NCBI GenBank assembly: GCA_964649085.1
Contig: CAZYPN010000001.1
Coordinates: forward strand, 1 to 64,000
Source: JADMJV01 sp964649085
Lineage (GTDB): Bacteria > Vulcanimicrobiota > Xenobia > Xenobiales > JADMJV01
Length of the DNA stretch: 64,000 nucleotides
Reading direction: 5' to 3'
Shown here in pieces: positions 42,793 to 51,706 of the stretch. Both the position numbers and the translations under genes were made by a program. Position 1 is the stretch's first letter; every line of letters starts with the position of its first letter. A model generated the notes under the pieces. It did no database searches. It saw only the letters and a program-made list of their open reading frames with translations, and had not been told where the DNA came from.

Positions 42793-45057
42793 GTGTCTTT
42801 TTCACGGCGAAACTTTCTCAAGTGCGGACTGATGACCGGGGCCTCGGTGGCCCTGACGGCCTGTCAGCGCAACGTTGAGCATAAACTGGTCTCCCAGTAT
42901 CAGATGCCCGAGTATCAGTTGCCCGGGCAGGCGCTTCACTGGGCTACGGCCTGTGGCGAGTGCGCCGGCGGATGCGGCGTGGCTGCCAAAACCACCGACG
43001 GTCGGGTCATCAAGCTGGACGGGTTGCCCGAGCATCCCCTCAGTCGGGGCGGCATCTGTGCCCGGGGGCAATCGGCTCTGCAGGTCGCCTACCATCCCAA
43101 TCGGTTGAATCAGTTCACCGATGGCAAGGGTGCCCGCAAAGAGCTGTCCTGGGAGGACTTCTTTAAGGAAAATCTGGCCGCCGACAAGCTGGCTGGAAGC
43201 AAGCCGCTTTTCGTGACTCGCCATTTGCAGGGGCATCTGGGCGGCCTGATGGTCGAGTTGGCCAAGCAGCACGGCGGAAAGATCTGGGTCGTAGACTACC
43301 CCAGTCGCTGGGCTGAGCGTCAGGTTATCAAGGCGCTCACGGGCAAGGCCGAGTTGCCCCATTACCGGCTGGAAGAGGCCGACTATGTGGTGACCTTTGG
43401 AGGTGACCTGCTCAATCTGGGGCACAACGGGGTTCTGTTGAGTTGGGGCTATGGTCAGTTCCGTCAAGGCCAGGGTCGCGATCGCGGCACGCTGGTGTCG
43501 GTGGCCAGTCGCATCAACATGACAGGGGCCAGTGCCGACCTCTGGTTGCCGGTTCGTCCCGGTACCGAGGGCTGGGCTGCGCTCGGCGTGGGCAATCTGA
43601 TCGCCGCCAAAAAAGGTGGCGCCTGGCCTGCCTGGGCCAGGCAGGTGCCGCTGGCTGAGGTGGCCTCTCAAACCGGTCTCTCTGAGGATAAGTTGGAGAA
43701 ACTGGCTGCCCGGTTGATGGAAGCGAAGAAACCCCTGGTCGTGCCCGATAGTGACGCTGGAAACTACATCAACGGCGTCGATTCGGTTTATATCGTCCAC
43801 GCACTGAACAAGTTGCTGCGCGGAACGATCGAGACTTTCGAACCCGAGAACGTGCTGGGCGTGCAGGGCGGAGTTCCGGCCGGTCTGCTGGTCAATACGG
43901 CCGCCGCCCTCAAGTTGCTCGATGCCGGCGATTGCGGAAACCTCTGGTTCTTCGATGTCGACGTTGCACGTCTGATGCCTGCGGGGGTCAAACTGGCCGA
44001 CGCCATCGCTAAGGCCTCCAAGAAGATCGCTTTCGCTACCTTCGCCAGCGATACCACGGCCCTGTGTGACCTGGTGGTGCCGGTTCAAAGCTGGCTCGAG
44101 GACTGGGGCAGCCAGCGAATCTCCGGTGCGGTGGGCGAGGCCTTCAATGTGCAGCAGCCGGTGATCACCAGTCTTTGGGATCAGGCCCGCTCGCTGGGCG
44201 ATATCCTGATGGCCGCCAAAGTTCAGGATCCGATTGCCCTGGGGGTGGTCGCTCCCAATGCGCCGGCGGGTGCTTCCAAAGGCAAAACCTTCCGCGATTT
44301 CATTCAGGGCGATGCCAAAGATGCTCGTTGGGAAACCATGCTGGCTCGCGGCGGTGCCTACGCGGCCGTGAAGGTCGATTGGGATCCTTATCCCCACCGA
44401 ATTTCCAGTCCGCCACCGCTGGTGGCCGATCCGGGGAGTCCCCCCGCGGGTGTCAATCCTTATGACTCGATTGAGGCCGCCCAGGTTTCCGCCTGGGGTA
44501 ACCTCAAAACCACGGGTCTGGTGCTGGTTCCCTATGCAACTCTGGCGCTGCGTGATGGGTCGCTGGGCAATCGCCCCTGGATGCAAGAGCTTCCAGACCC
44601 CATTACCACGGTCGTCTGGGGGGGCTGGATCGAGATCAGCAAGGCGGTTGCCGAAGAACTGCACGTGGAACGCCACGATTTGATCAGCGTCAAGTTGGAG
44701 GGGGTCGAGGAACCCATTGTGGGCCCGGCCCTGCCGCTGCCCTCGCTGCATCCTGAAGTGGTGGCGATTCCGGTTGGCGACGAGAAGCCCGACTACAGCA
44801 AGTGGTCGGATCCCAACTACGTCAACTTCGGCAAAGGCAACATGATCTTTGGTCGTTATGGCTACACCAACGCCAACTACGGCAAAGGTGGTATCAACCC
44901 GCTGCGCCGAGTCCCGGCGCAAATGACGGCCGCTGGCGAGCCCCGTTGGGCGGGCCACAAGGTGATCGAGATTAGCAAGGTCGGCAAGACCGAAATGATT
45001 ACGGCAATGGATCTTCGCGTGTTTAACCTGCCTCGCGAAGTGATCCCCTTCCAGTAA
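42793..45057 (+). CDS. actB1: Alternative complex III subunit ActB, molybdopterin-oxidoreductase-like part (B1)
   Basis: 754 residues from a GTG at 42793 that sits behind a GGAGG site; the frame is also open from 42781. The start SRRNFLKCG is a Tat-type signal. An iron-sulfur motif C-x2-C-x3-C (CGECAGGCGVAA) with a fourth cysteine in SRGGICARGQSAL resembles the [4Fe-4S] site of molybdopterin oxidoreductases, and the rest follows that fold (VTFGGDLLNLG, YIVHALNKLLRG). In ACIII the homologous part is thought to lack a molybdenum cofactor and act structurally. Many organisms carry ActB as a single chain; here the B1 and B2 parts are separate genes 15 bases apart. Confidence 0.92.
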   Translation: MSFSRRNFLKCGLMTGASVALTACQRNVEHKLVSQYQMPEYQLPGQALHWATACGECAGGCGVAAKTTDGRVIKLDGLPEHPLSRGGICARGQSALQVAYHPNRLNQFTDGKGARKELSWEDFFKENLAADKLAGSKPLFVTRHLQGHLGGLMVELAKQHGGKIWVVDYPSRWAERQVIKALTGKAELPHYRLEEADYVVTFGGDLLNLGHNGVLLSWGYGQFRQGQGRDRGTLVSVASRINMTGASADLWLPVRPGTEGWAALGVGNLIAAKKGGAWPAWARQVPLAEVASQTGLSEDKLEKLAARLMEAKKPLVVPDSDAGNYINGVDSVYIVHALNKLLRGTIETFEPENVLGVQGGVPAGLLVNTAAALKLLDAGDCGNLWFFDVDVARLMPAGVKLADAIAKASKKIAFATFASDTTALCDLVVPVQSWLEDWGSQRISGAVGEAFNVQQPVITSLWDQARSLGDILMAAKVQDPIALGVVAPNAPAGASKGKTFRDFIQGDAKDARWETMLARGGAYAAVKVDWDPYPHRISSPPPLVADPGSPPAGVNPYDSIEAAQVSAWGNLKTTGLVLVPYATLALRDGSLGNRPWMQELPDPITTVVWGGWIEISKAVAEELHVERHDLISVKLEGVEEPIVGPALPLPSLHPEVVAIPVGDEKPDYSKWSDPNYVNFGKGNMIFGRYGYTNANYGKGGINPLRRVPAQMTAAGEPRWAGHKVIEISKVGKTEMITAMDLRVFNLPREVIPFQ

Positions 45058-45072
45058 GGCAAAGGAGAGAGT

Positions 45073-45819
45073 ATGGCTGGTAGCGAGAAACCCCCTTGGG
45101 GAGTGGTTCAGTGGGGGATGGTGGTGGATGTCGACCGCTGCACGGGCTGTAAAGCCTGCGTGGTGGCCTGCCGATCCGAGAACAACATCGCCACCGTTGG
45201 CGCTGAACAGAGCGCCATGGGGCGAATGATGGACTGGATTCGCATCGAGCGCCTGTTCCACGGCGAATACCCCGATGTAAAAACGATGTTCGTTCCCATG
45301 CTCTGTCAGCACTGCGGCAGTGCGCCTTGCGAATCGGTCTGTCCGGTGTTCGCTGCGGTGGGTACTCACGACGGACTGAACGGGCAGATATACAACCGCT
45401 GTGTGGGCACACGACTGTGTGCCAACAACTGTCCTTACCACGTGCGAATGTATAACTTTGTTCAGCCCAAGTGGCCTACGCCGATGGTGAACCTGCTCAA
45501 TCCAGACGTCTCGGTGCGAAACGAAGGCATCATGGAAAAATGCACTTTCTGCGTGCAACGCATCCGTCGCGCCGACCTCGACGCCAAGGTCAACAAGAAG
45601 CCCCTGGAGGACGGCAATCTCCGTCCCGCCTGCGCTCAGGCCTGCTCGGCCGGGGCGCTTGTCTTCGGTGACTTGAACAACGAGGAGAGCACCGTCAACA
45701 AGTTGATCAAGAAGGAGTCTCAACGCACCTATCGCGTGGGCGCCATCGAGTATCACACTTCACCCAATGTGATTTATCTGCGTCCGCAGAAGAATGCGGA
45801 GGCCCTAGGAGCCCTGTGA
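45073..45819 (+). CDS. actB2: Alternative complex III subunit ActB, iron-sulfur part (B2)
   Basis: 248 residues. Four cysteine clusters of the NrfC/DmsB type are seen: CTGCKACVVAC (~21-31), CQHCGSAPCESVCP (~78-91), NRCVGTRLCANNCPYHVRMYNF (~113-134) and CTFCVQRI plus CAQAC toward the end. They should carry three [4Fe-4S] and one [3Fe-4S] cluster, the electron wire between the quinol site in ActC and the haems of ActA/ActE. There is no signal of its own, so it is probably exported by the Tat signal on B1. Its end overlaps actC by four bases (GTGA). Confidence 0.93.
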   Translation: MAGSEKPPWGVVQWGMVVDVDRCTGCKACVVACRSENNIATVGAEQSAMGRMMDWIRIERLFHGEYPDVKTMFVPMLCQHCGSAPCESVCPVFAAVGTHDGLNGQIYNRCVGTRLCANNCPYHVRMYNFVQPKWPTPMVNLLNPDVSVRNEGIMEKCTFCVQRIRRADLDAKVNKKPLEDGNLRPACAQACSAGALVFGDLNNEESTVNKLIKKESQRTYRVGAIEYHTSPNVIYLRPQKNAEALGAL

Positions 45820-47210
45820 GCGAGCATCACGAGAATCTCAACTTCCGGGCCGCGGAGATCTCGATTCCCGAGATCTACAACGCCTCGTTCGAACCCATTG
45901 GCAGATCGGGTTGGCGCAGCAATGTTGTCATCGCCTTCTGCGTTATGCTGGTGCTGGCCGCGGGCTTCATGTTCGCGCGTCAGGTTTTGTGCGGTTTCTG
46001 GGTCACCGGGCTGCACATCCCCGTCTATTGGGGCTACTTCATCATCACCTTCGTCTTCTGGATCGGCGTGGCTCACGCCGGCGCGCTCATTTCAGCCCTG
46101 CTGAGGTTGTGCGGCTCCGAATGGAAGTCGGCGGTGACCCGAGTGGCCGAGGTGATCACCCTGTTCACCCTGCCAGCTGCCGCCTCGTTCCCTCTGATTC
46201 ACGTCGGTCGCACCGAAGTGGCCTACTACTGTTTGCCCTTCCCCAACCACCGACTGCTCTGGCCCAACTTCAAAAGTATGCTGGTCTGGGACGTTTTCGC
46301 GATTTCGACTTACCTGACGGGTTCGGTCATCTTCCTCTATGTGACGATGGTGCCCGACCTGGGTATCGCTCGCCCGCGAATGAAGGGTTGGATCAAGACC
46401 CTCTACACGCTGGCCAGCTGGGGCTGGCGGGGCACGGCCGAAGAGTGGAAGCGCGTCAAAGAAGCTGCAGCCCTCTACTCGGTCATCATCCTGCCGGTCG
46501 TGATCTCGGTGCACACCATCGTATCCTGGGACTTCGCGATGCAGGTGGTGCCCGGATGGCACTCCGAGGTCTTCGGCCCCATCTTCTTCGTCGGCGCCCT
46601 CTACTCTGGCACGGCGGCCGTGTTTACGATGCTGTCGATTCTACTGTGGACCTACCCCAGTTTCCGATTGCTGATCACCCAGGTCCACTACGACATGCTG
46701 GGGCGCGTCTGGCTGGTGCTTGGATTGGCCTGGGCCTACCTGTTCTTCAACGACTTCCTGCCTGCTTATTACGCCCACAAGGCGGACAAGATGGACTATC
46801 TCTACTACAATGCCTTCGGTGCCTACGCTCCCCACTGGTGGATGCTGGTCATCGGTAACTTTGTGGTGCCGCTGTTCTGCCTGGCCTTCATCGAGTTCCG
46901 GCGCAGCCTGGTTCCGATGTTCATTCTGTCGATCATCGTCAACATCTGTATGTATCTCGAGCGCGTGGTGATCATCATCCCCGGACTCGAAATCTACAAC
47001 AAACTCAACTACAACACCCTGCCCTACAGCATCAGCCCCACCGAGCTCTGTATCGTGTTGGGCACGTTCGGATGGGTTATTGGCGGGTTAACCACCTTCT
47101 GTCGCATCTTCCCCATCCTCCCTTACTGGGAGCTGGCGGAGACCAAGTCCCGACAAATCGAGCGCGAAGTAGCTGGCGTCAAGGTTAACTACTTCCAGTC
47201 GGGTGAGTGA
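45816..47210 (+). CDS. actC: Alternative complex III quinol-binding membrane subunit ActC (NrfD family)
   Basis: 464 residues and about ten membrane helices. The NrfD/PsrC signature is seen in helix 2-3 (GYFIITFVFWIGVAHAGALISA) and in the loop FPLIHVGRTEVAYY. HTIVSWDFAMQVVPGWHSEVFGPIFFVGALYSGTAAVF and LPAYYAHKADKMDYL are characteristic of ActC. It holds the quinol site on the periplasmic side and may pump protons. It starts at a GTG that overlaps the stop of actB2, and the next gene starts nine bases after its stop. Confidence 0.95.
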   Translation: MSEHHENLNFRAAEISIPEIYNASFEPIGRSGWRSNVVIAFCVMLVLAAGFMFARQVLCGFWVTGLHIPVYWGYFIITFVFWIGVAHAGALISALLRLCGSEWKSAVTRVAEVITLFTLPAAASFPLIHVGRTEVAYYCLPFPNHRLLWPNFKSMLVWDVFAISTYLTGSVIFLYVTMVPDLGIARPRMKGWIKTLYTLASWGWRGTAEEWKRVKEAAALYSVIILPVVISVHTIVSWDFAMQVVPGWHSEVFGPIFFVGALYSGTAAVFTMLSILLWTYPSFRLLITQVHYDMLGRVWLVLGLAWAYLFFNDFLPAYYAHKADKMDYLYYNAFGAYAPHWWMLVIGNFVVPLFCLAFIEFRRSLVPMFILSIIVNICMYLERVVIIIPGLEIYNKLNYNTLPYSISPTELCIVLGTFGWVIGGLTTFCRIFPILPYWELAETKSRQIEREVAGVKVNYFQSGE

Positions 47211-47218
47211 GGAAAAGC

Positions 47219-48412
47219 ATGAGAGTCTGTGCCGAATTCGAAGACCACTACACCGCTCTGGCTGCCCACCGTCATCTGGTGGACCAGGGGCTCGACCCTC
47301 AGGAGATCGAGATTCGCAGCCCCTACCCGCTGCCCGAGCACCCCATCCCTCCTCACCGCAGCATGCCGATGAATTTGCGTGCCGCCGCCCGAACGATGTG
47401 GGCTCTGGCCGTGCTGGCCGGGTTCACGTTCGTGACCTACACCCAGTATGTCTGGGCTCCCGTCACCGTCACCAATGGGCATCCGCTGATCGCCCCTCCC
47501 ATCACGATGATCGTGACCTACGAGTGTGGCATGATCACGGCCATCCTGACGACCACCTTTATGTTCTTCCTGGAGACGTTCCGCTACCGCGAACTGGTTC
47601 CACCACTGGAAGAGGATATGCCGGTAGCCATCGGTTACGTGGCGCTGGTTGTGGGGGGTCGCAGTGCCGACCAGGCCATGAAGATGTTGGAAGGCAAAGG
47701 GGCCCGTTCGGTGGTGTCCTACGCCTGTATGCTGGCCTTGCTCGGCTTGCTTACCGGCTGCGCCCAGTTCAACATGCGCGAACAGGACGTGATCAAGAGC
47801 ACCGAGGCCCCGGCTCAATTCGCTCCCTCGCACAGCGTAAGGATGCCGAGTGCTAGCGAGCAGTCGGTGGCTCCTCCTGAGTTCGTCGGCTACAGCGTGG
47901 CCGGCGACACCGCTCAGTTTTCCGAATACCGGGCCAATCTGGCCAAGGCAATGCGCGAAGGCACCGACGGTAACACCGACGAGGCCAAGAAAGCGATGGA
48001 CGCCTTCAACGCTGCTCAGGCCAAAATGAAGGCCAGCGGCAGCTATCCCAAGATGTATGAGTTGAAGGACCACCAGCAGGAAGTGGAAGCGGCGGCTGCT
48101 GCCTGGGTGAATCCCGTCAAGGCCACCCCCGAGGCTCTCGAGCGCGGTAAAGCTCTCTACGAAGTGAACTGCGGTCTGTGTCACGGCGTCAATGGTGGCG
48201 GCGATGGCAAAGTGGGCGAGGTGTGTATGCCGCTGCCCCCGGCCATCGGTACGAAAGGCAAATACTCCAATCACACCAAGCCTGACGGCTACTTCTACTA
48301 CAACATCTACTCGGGCAAGAACCAGATGCCGGGTTTCGGTTACAAGCTCAGTCCCGAAGAGATTGCCAGCATCGTTCTCCATCTGCGCCAGATGCAGAAC
48401 AAGAACAACTGA
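47219..48412 (+). CDS. actDE: Fused alternative complex III subunits ActD (DUF3341) and ActE (mono-haem cytochrome c)
   Basis: 397 residues from the ATG at 47219 (GTG at 47207 also possible). Residues ~1-160 are ActD/DUF3341: CAEFEDHYTALAAHRHLVDQGL, two membrane helices (MWALAVLAGFTFVTYTQY and MITAILTTTFMFFLETF) and DQAMKMLEGKGA. Residues ~165-397 are ActE: first a lipoprotein-signal-like stretch MLALLGLLTGCAQ that now lies inside the chain, then a linker and a cytochrome c with the single haem site CGLCHGV near residue 320 and NQMPGFGYKLSPEEI with the axial Met. In most ACIII operons these are two genes; here no stop or shift separates them. An in-frame ATG at 47729 lacks a ribosome site. 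Confidence 0.88.
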   Translation: MRVCAEFEDHYTALAAHRHLVDQGLDPQEIEIRSPYPLPEHPIPPHRSMPMNLRAAARTMWALAVLAGFTFVTYTQYVWAPVTVTNGHPLIAPPITMIVTYECGMITAILTTTFMFFLETFRYRELVPPLEEDMPVAIGYVALVVGGRSADQAMKMLEGKGARSVVSYACMLALLGLLTGCAQFNMREQDVIKSTEAPAQFAPSHSVRMPSASEQSVAPPEFVGYSVAGDTAQFSEYRANLAKAMREGTDGNTDEAKKAMDAFNAAQAKMKASGSYPKMYELKDHQQEVEAAAAAWVNPVKATPEALERGKALYEVNCGLCHGVNGGGDGKVGEVCMPLPPAIGTKGKYSNHTKPDGYFYYNIYSGKNQMPGFGYKLSPEEIASIVLHLRQMQNKNN

Positions 48413-48431
48413 ACCCAACTCCTTTCTTCTT

Positions 48432-48467
48432 GAAGGGCGAGGCCATTGGTCTCGTCCTTCTTGCTTT
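48432..48467 (+). terminator. Rho-independent terminator of the ACIII operon
   Basis: A 13-bp stem (48432-48444 with 48448-48460, two G-T pairs) around an ATT loop, followed by TTGCTTT. It begins 20 bases after the actDE stop codon. Confidence 0.75.
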
Positions 48468-48557
48468 AGCGCTCCGAGAACGGATGCGCTGCTCTACCAG
48501 GGCTTGGGCGAGTGGCCCCGAAGCGGGCGGGGCACTCATGCAGCATAGGAGCGTTCG

Positions 48558-49658
48558 ATGGCAACCTTTCTGGGCAGCCTGCCCAAAACCAGTACTTTAA
48601 CCCTGCTCTTCCTGCCGGCCCTGGGCATGCATTTTGGCAAAATCGGCGAGGGTGTGCCACTCTTTCTGGTTGCGGCCCTGGCGATTCTGGGCACGGTCAC
48701 CCTGATTGGGAAAGCTACTGAAGAAGTGGCTGTCTACTCCGGTCCCCTCTGGGGAGGGCTGCTCAATGCAACCTTTGGCAACGTGACCGAGTTGATCATC
48801 GCGGTTACGGCGCTGCGCAATATCGAACTGCATTCGGTGGTGCGCTCTTCGATCACGGGTTCGATTTTGGGCAACCTGCTGTTGGTGCTCGGCGCAGCGA
48901 TGGTCTATGGTGGCCTCAAGCACCCCATTCAGAAGTTCACCCGCACCGGGGCCTCGGTCAATCTCGGAATGCTCTGGGTGACCATCATCTGTTTGCTTGT
49001 GCCCACCTTTGTCAGCCTGGCCTACGATCTCGATCCCAAGCTGAATGCCAAGGCCGCTGACACGCTGACTCAAGAAGTCTCTCTGGCAGCCTCGATCATT
49101 TTGTTGATCCTCTATGTCTTGAGCCTGATTTTTTCGCTGAAAACCCACCGTTTTCACATCATGCCGGCCGAGCAAGAGGAAGAGCACGCCGACTGGTCTT
49201 TAAAGACCGCCGTAGCTGTCTTGCTCGGGGCCACGGTGGTGGTGGCCTTCCTTTCCGACATCTTTGTGGATGCGCTCAACTACATGCTGCATGTGCAGAA
49301 CCTGGCCATCAGCGAAATGTTCATCGGTGTGATCGTCGTGGCCGTGGTGGGGAACGCTGCCGAAGGATCTGTGGCCATTTGGGTGGCCCGCGAAAACAAA
49401 ATGGAGCTGTCCTATCAGATCGCCATGGGTTCCTGTCTTCAGATCGCGCTGATGGTGGCTCCCCTGCTGGTGTTGATCTCTTATGCTCTGGGCAAGCCCA
49501 TGAGCCTGGCCTTCAATCCGTTCGAAATGGTGTCCCTGATCGCAGCCACCATTATCGCCACGGCTTCTCTTCAGGACGGCGAGAGCAACTGGCTCGAAGG
49601 TGCGATGTTTCTGGGGGTCTATCTATTCTTCGCGGTGGTGTTCTGGTATCACCCCTGA
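48558..49658 (+). CDS. Calcium/proton antiporter (CaCA superfamily, CAX type)
   Basis: 366 residues with about eleven membrane helices, in two homologous halves. The alpha-1 motif is GGLLNATFGNVTELIIAV and the alpha-2 motif GVIVVAVVGNAAEGSVAIWVA, each with the membrane Glu that binds Ca2+. An acidic patch (EQEEEHADW) sits in the central loop between halves, as in other CAX proteins. It exports Ca2+ using the proton gradient. The gene lies alone after the ACIII terminator and ends at the bidirectional hairpin shared with the tRNA gene. Confidence 0.94.
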   Translation: MATFLGSLPKTSTLTLLFLPALGMHFGKIGEGVPLFLVAALAILGTVTLIGKATEEVAVYSGPLWGGLLNATFGNVTELIIAVTALRNIELHSVVRSSITGSILGNLLLVLGAAMVYGGLKHPIQKFTRTGASVNLGMLWVTIICLLVPTFVSLAYDLDPKLNAKAADTLTQEVSLAASIILLILYVLSLIFSLKTHRFHIMPAEQEEEHADWSLKTAVAVLLGATVVVAFLSDIFVDALNYMLHVQNLAISEMFIGVIVVAVVGNAAEGSVAIWVARENKMELSYQIAMGSCLQIALMVAPLLVLISYALGKPMSLAFNPFEMVSLIAATIIATASLQDGESNWLEGAMFLGVYLFFAVVFWYHP

Positions 49659-49692
49659 GGCCGATGTGGCGACAACCCGCTCGACGAGAAAG

Positions 49693-49721
49693 AAAAAAGG
49701 CCTGGTCTCCAGGCCTTTTTT
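49693..49721. terminator. Bidirectional Rho-independent terminator
   Basis: A perfect 13-bp palindromic arm pair, AAAAAAGGCCTGG (49693-49705) and its complement (49709-49721), around a TCT loop. It gives a T-run in both directions, so it can end the antiporter transcript on the plus strand and the tRNA transcript on the minus strand. Confidence 0.85.
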
Positions 49722-49795
49722 GGTGGCGGGGGGGAGATTTGAACTCCCGACCAAGGGCTTATGAGTCCCCTGCTCTACCACTGAGCTACCTCGCC
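49721..49795 (-). tRNA. tRNA with CAT anticodon (elongator Met or Ile2), CCA encoded
   Basis: On the minus strand the cloverleaf is GGCGAGG acceptor, GCTC-AGTGGTA-GAGC D-arm, GGGGA-CTCATAA-GCCCT anticodon arm (CAT at 49761-49763), TGGTC variable loop, GGGAG-TTCAAAT-CTCCC T-arm and CCCCGCC-A-CCA. The acceptor starts with a G-C pair, unlike initiator tRNA, so it is elongator Met or, if the C is lysidinylated, Ile2. Two mismatches are present: A5-C68 in the acceptor and A31-G39 in the anticodon stem. The encoded CCA runs into the shared terminator. Confidence 0.85.
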
Positions 49796-49830
49796 GGACC
49801 TAGAGATATTAGGCAGTGCCCGCCTGCTTG

Positions 49831-50388
49831 TCAAGGCGCAAGCCAGCTGTCGGCCTGACGGGAAATCTCGGCCAGCTGCCGCCCCCAGTTCTCGCGTTGA
49901 CGCTTGACCAGTTCGGACATTTTGTTGAGTTCGTGGGTGGGTGGTCGGCTGAGAAGTTCGTACTCGCAACCAAAGAGTGCTCCTCCATGCAGTTCCCAGT
50001 GCATCAGGCGCCATTCCACCAGGTTGCCCCGCTGAACCCAGGCCGAGTGCACCAGTTTCGTGGAGGAACGATAGGTCACGTCTCGCTTGCTTGCGTCCCA
50101 GCCGGCGGTGAACTGCTTTTCGAAGCTGCGCAGGTCACGACAGGCCGCCTTGCGGATCCAGAGTCTACGATTGCAACTGTCGGGCGAGTCGGTCTCGCGC
50201 AGGAACGCCAGGGTTTTCAGTCCGGGGCGAGCGACTCGTTCACAAAGAAAGAAATCCTCGCCGTCAAATCTCCACACTGGGGCTGGTTGGGCCTGGGGAG
50301 CCTCGTGGGCCAGGTCGGCAGGCGGAGTGGCGGCCAGTGGGGCTCCCAGGGCCAGCAGAAGCGACAGGCGTAGAAGTTGCTCTTTCAC
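49831..50388 (-). CDS. Exported hypothetical protein
   Basis: 185 residues with a Sec-type signal peptide (LLRLSLLLALGAPLAAT). The mature part is strand-rich with scattered aromatic residues (WRFDGEDFFLCERVARPGLKTLAFL, WVQRGNLVEWRLMHWELHGG) and four cysteines that could form disulfides in the periplasm. The C-terminus is an amphipathic helix (LNKMSELVKRQRENWGRQLAEI). No known domain. It is the gene just upstream of the tRNA on the minus strand and is divergent from the M14 carboxypeptidase. Confidence 0.65.
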   Translation of the reverse strand: MKEQLLRLSLLLALGAPLAATPPADLAHEAPQAQPAPVWRFDGEDFFLCERVARPGLKTLAFLRETDSPDSCNRRLWIRKAACRDLRSFEKQFTAGWDASKRDVTYRSSTKLVHSAWVQRGNLVEWRLMHWELHGGALFGCEYELLSRPPTHELNKMSELVKRQRENWGRQLAEISRQADSWLAP

Positions 50389-50488
50389 CTTGAATAATTT
50401 GCAATTTTTGTGATTGTTCCTGCTGCTGATGAAGAATGGAAACAGCGATGTAACCTTTTCAGGTCGCCAGGGCTGAGATACTGGACCG

Positions 50489-51706
50489 GTGAGACTCTCG
50501 ACTGTTTCCGCCCCAACGAAACCGTTCCTTCGGGCTGCAGCTCAAACCAGGTCTCAGCCCGCTGCCGACGCTGCTGCTGGCGATTCCGTCAACCTGAGTT
50601 CGCCACTTCCTGAGGCTTCTCGCACTGCGCCACCTGTCGCCAGCGCTGTTGGACTCACAATGGGGGCAGCCGCCAGCCTGACCCCGTCGGCCCTGGGGCC
50701 GGCCCTCTACCAGAACATCCAGCAAGGCTTCGTTCAAGGCTATCTGACTCCCCAAGAGATCTATAAACGCTGTCAGTCTCTGGCCCAACGCTTTCCCGAT
50801 CGGGTCGAGCTGGTCGAGCGCGACTACCGCACCGCCGGCTACGATGGCGAACAACCCGAGCTGCGGGGCGAGGCTCCGCTCTATCACCTGCGTCTGGGCC
50901 CTCGCGAGGCAAACCGCGATCAGAAGCTGGGCGTTTTTCAGTTTGCCGCACCCCATGCCCGCGAGTGGGTCAATCCCATGATCATCCTCGAGCTGGCCGA
51001 GCAACTCGCTGCCAATTACGATCCCGGCAGCTCTGACCCGGGAGTTCAAGCGCTGACGACGATGATGCAGCAACTCGATATTCACCTGGCTCCGATGACC
51101 AACCCGGATGGCACCAATTTTTCGATGTTCGATGAGAAAATGTGGCGTAAGACGCGGGTGCCGGCACCCGAGGGCCAGTTTGGGGTAGACATCAATCGCA
51201 ATTTCCCCACCAACTGGCAGCCCGGCGACCCCGGTTCCCTTACCTACCCCGGACCCGGCCCCGCCTCGGAAGCCGAGACTCGCAGCCTGATTGAAGTTGT
51301 GGACCGCTTTCCTAACGTCCGCTTCGTGTGCGACTGGCATTCTTATGCCGAGGAAATCCGCCAGCCCTGGGGGGTGTCAGAGGCCGATCGGGGCGTGTAT
51401 GAGCAGATGCATTCGAGAATGGCTCAGGCCATTGCCGGGCTGCGGGGGCGCAACTACGAGCGGGTGGTCAGTGAAGTGATTGAGGGCAGCTCGGACGACT
51501 ATTTCTACCACGATCGCAAAACGTTCTCCACCATTGTAGAGACCGGGCGAGCCTTTCAGCCTACCAGGGCAGAGGCTCTCAGGGTGATGCAGGAGGGGGT
51601 TGCCGGTGCTCGCGAGTTGCTGCGCTATGCTCAGGAGTTTCAGAGCCAGAACGGAATGGCTCAGGCCTCGCCTCCGGCCAGCATACCACCCCTGCCGGCA
51701 TCATAA
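50489..51706 (+). CDS. M14 family zinc carboxypeptidase without signal peptide
   Basis: 405 residues from a GTG. Residues 1-~75 are a disordered Ser/Ala/Pro/Gln-rich leader that contains GDSVNLSSPLPEA and has no signal peptide. The catalytic domain follows the M14 order: zinc ligands in AAPHAREWVN (HxxE) and later CDWHSY; substrate-binding arginine in GVDINRNFPTNW; catalytic Glu in STIVETG. It removes C-terminal residues from peptides. Homologues are normally secreted by Sec or work in murein turnover. Its end overlaps the convergent TraB-like gene by six bases. Confidence 0.88.
   Translation: MRLSTVSAPTKPFLRAAAQTRSQPAADAAAGDSVNLSSPLPEASRTAPPVASAVGLTMGAAASLTPSALGPALYQNIQQGFVQGYLTPQEIYKRCQSLAQRFPDRVELVERDYRTAGYDGEQPELRGEAPLYHLRLGPREANRDQKLGVFQFAAPHAREWVNPMIILELAEQLAANYDPGSSDPGVQALTTMMQQLDIHLAPMTNPDGTNFSMFDEKMWRKTRVPAPEGQFGVDINRNFPTNWQPGDPGSLTYPGPGPASEAETRSLIEVVDRFPNVRFVCDWHSYAEEIRQPWGVSEADRGVYEQMHSRMAQAIAGLRGRNYERVVSEVIEGSSDDYFYHDRKTFSTIVETGRAFQPTRAEALRVMQEGVAGARELLRYAQEFQSQNGMAQASPPASIPPLPAS

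Noticed and set aside
42802..45756. 984-residue minus-strand open frame
   Set aside because: Antisense of actB1/actB2, which have clear iron-sulfur motifs; the antisense product has His/Arg/Gly-rich composition and no domain.
47729..48412. Separate actE gene starting at the internal ATG
   Set aside because: The ATG has no ribosome site before it and there is no stop between it and the ActD part; a fusion is the simpler reading, though processing cannot be excluded.
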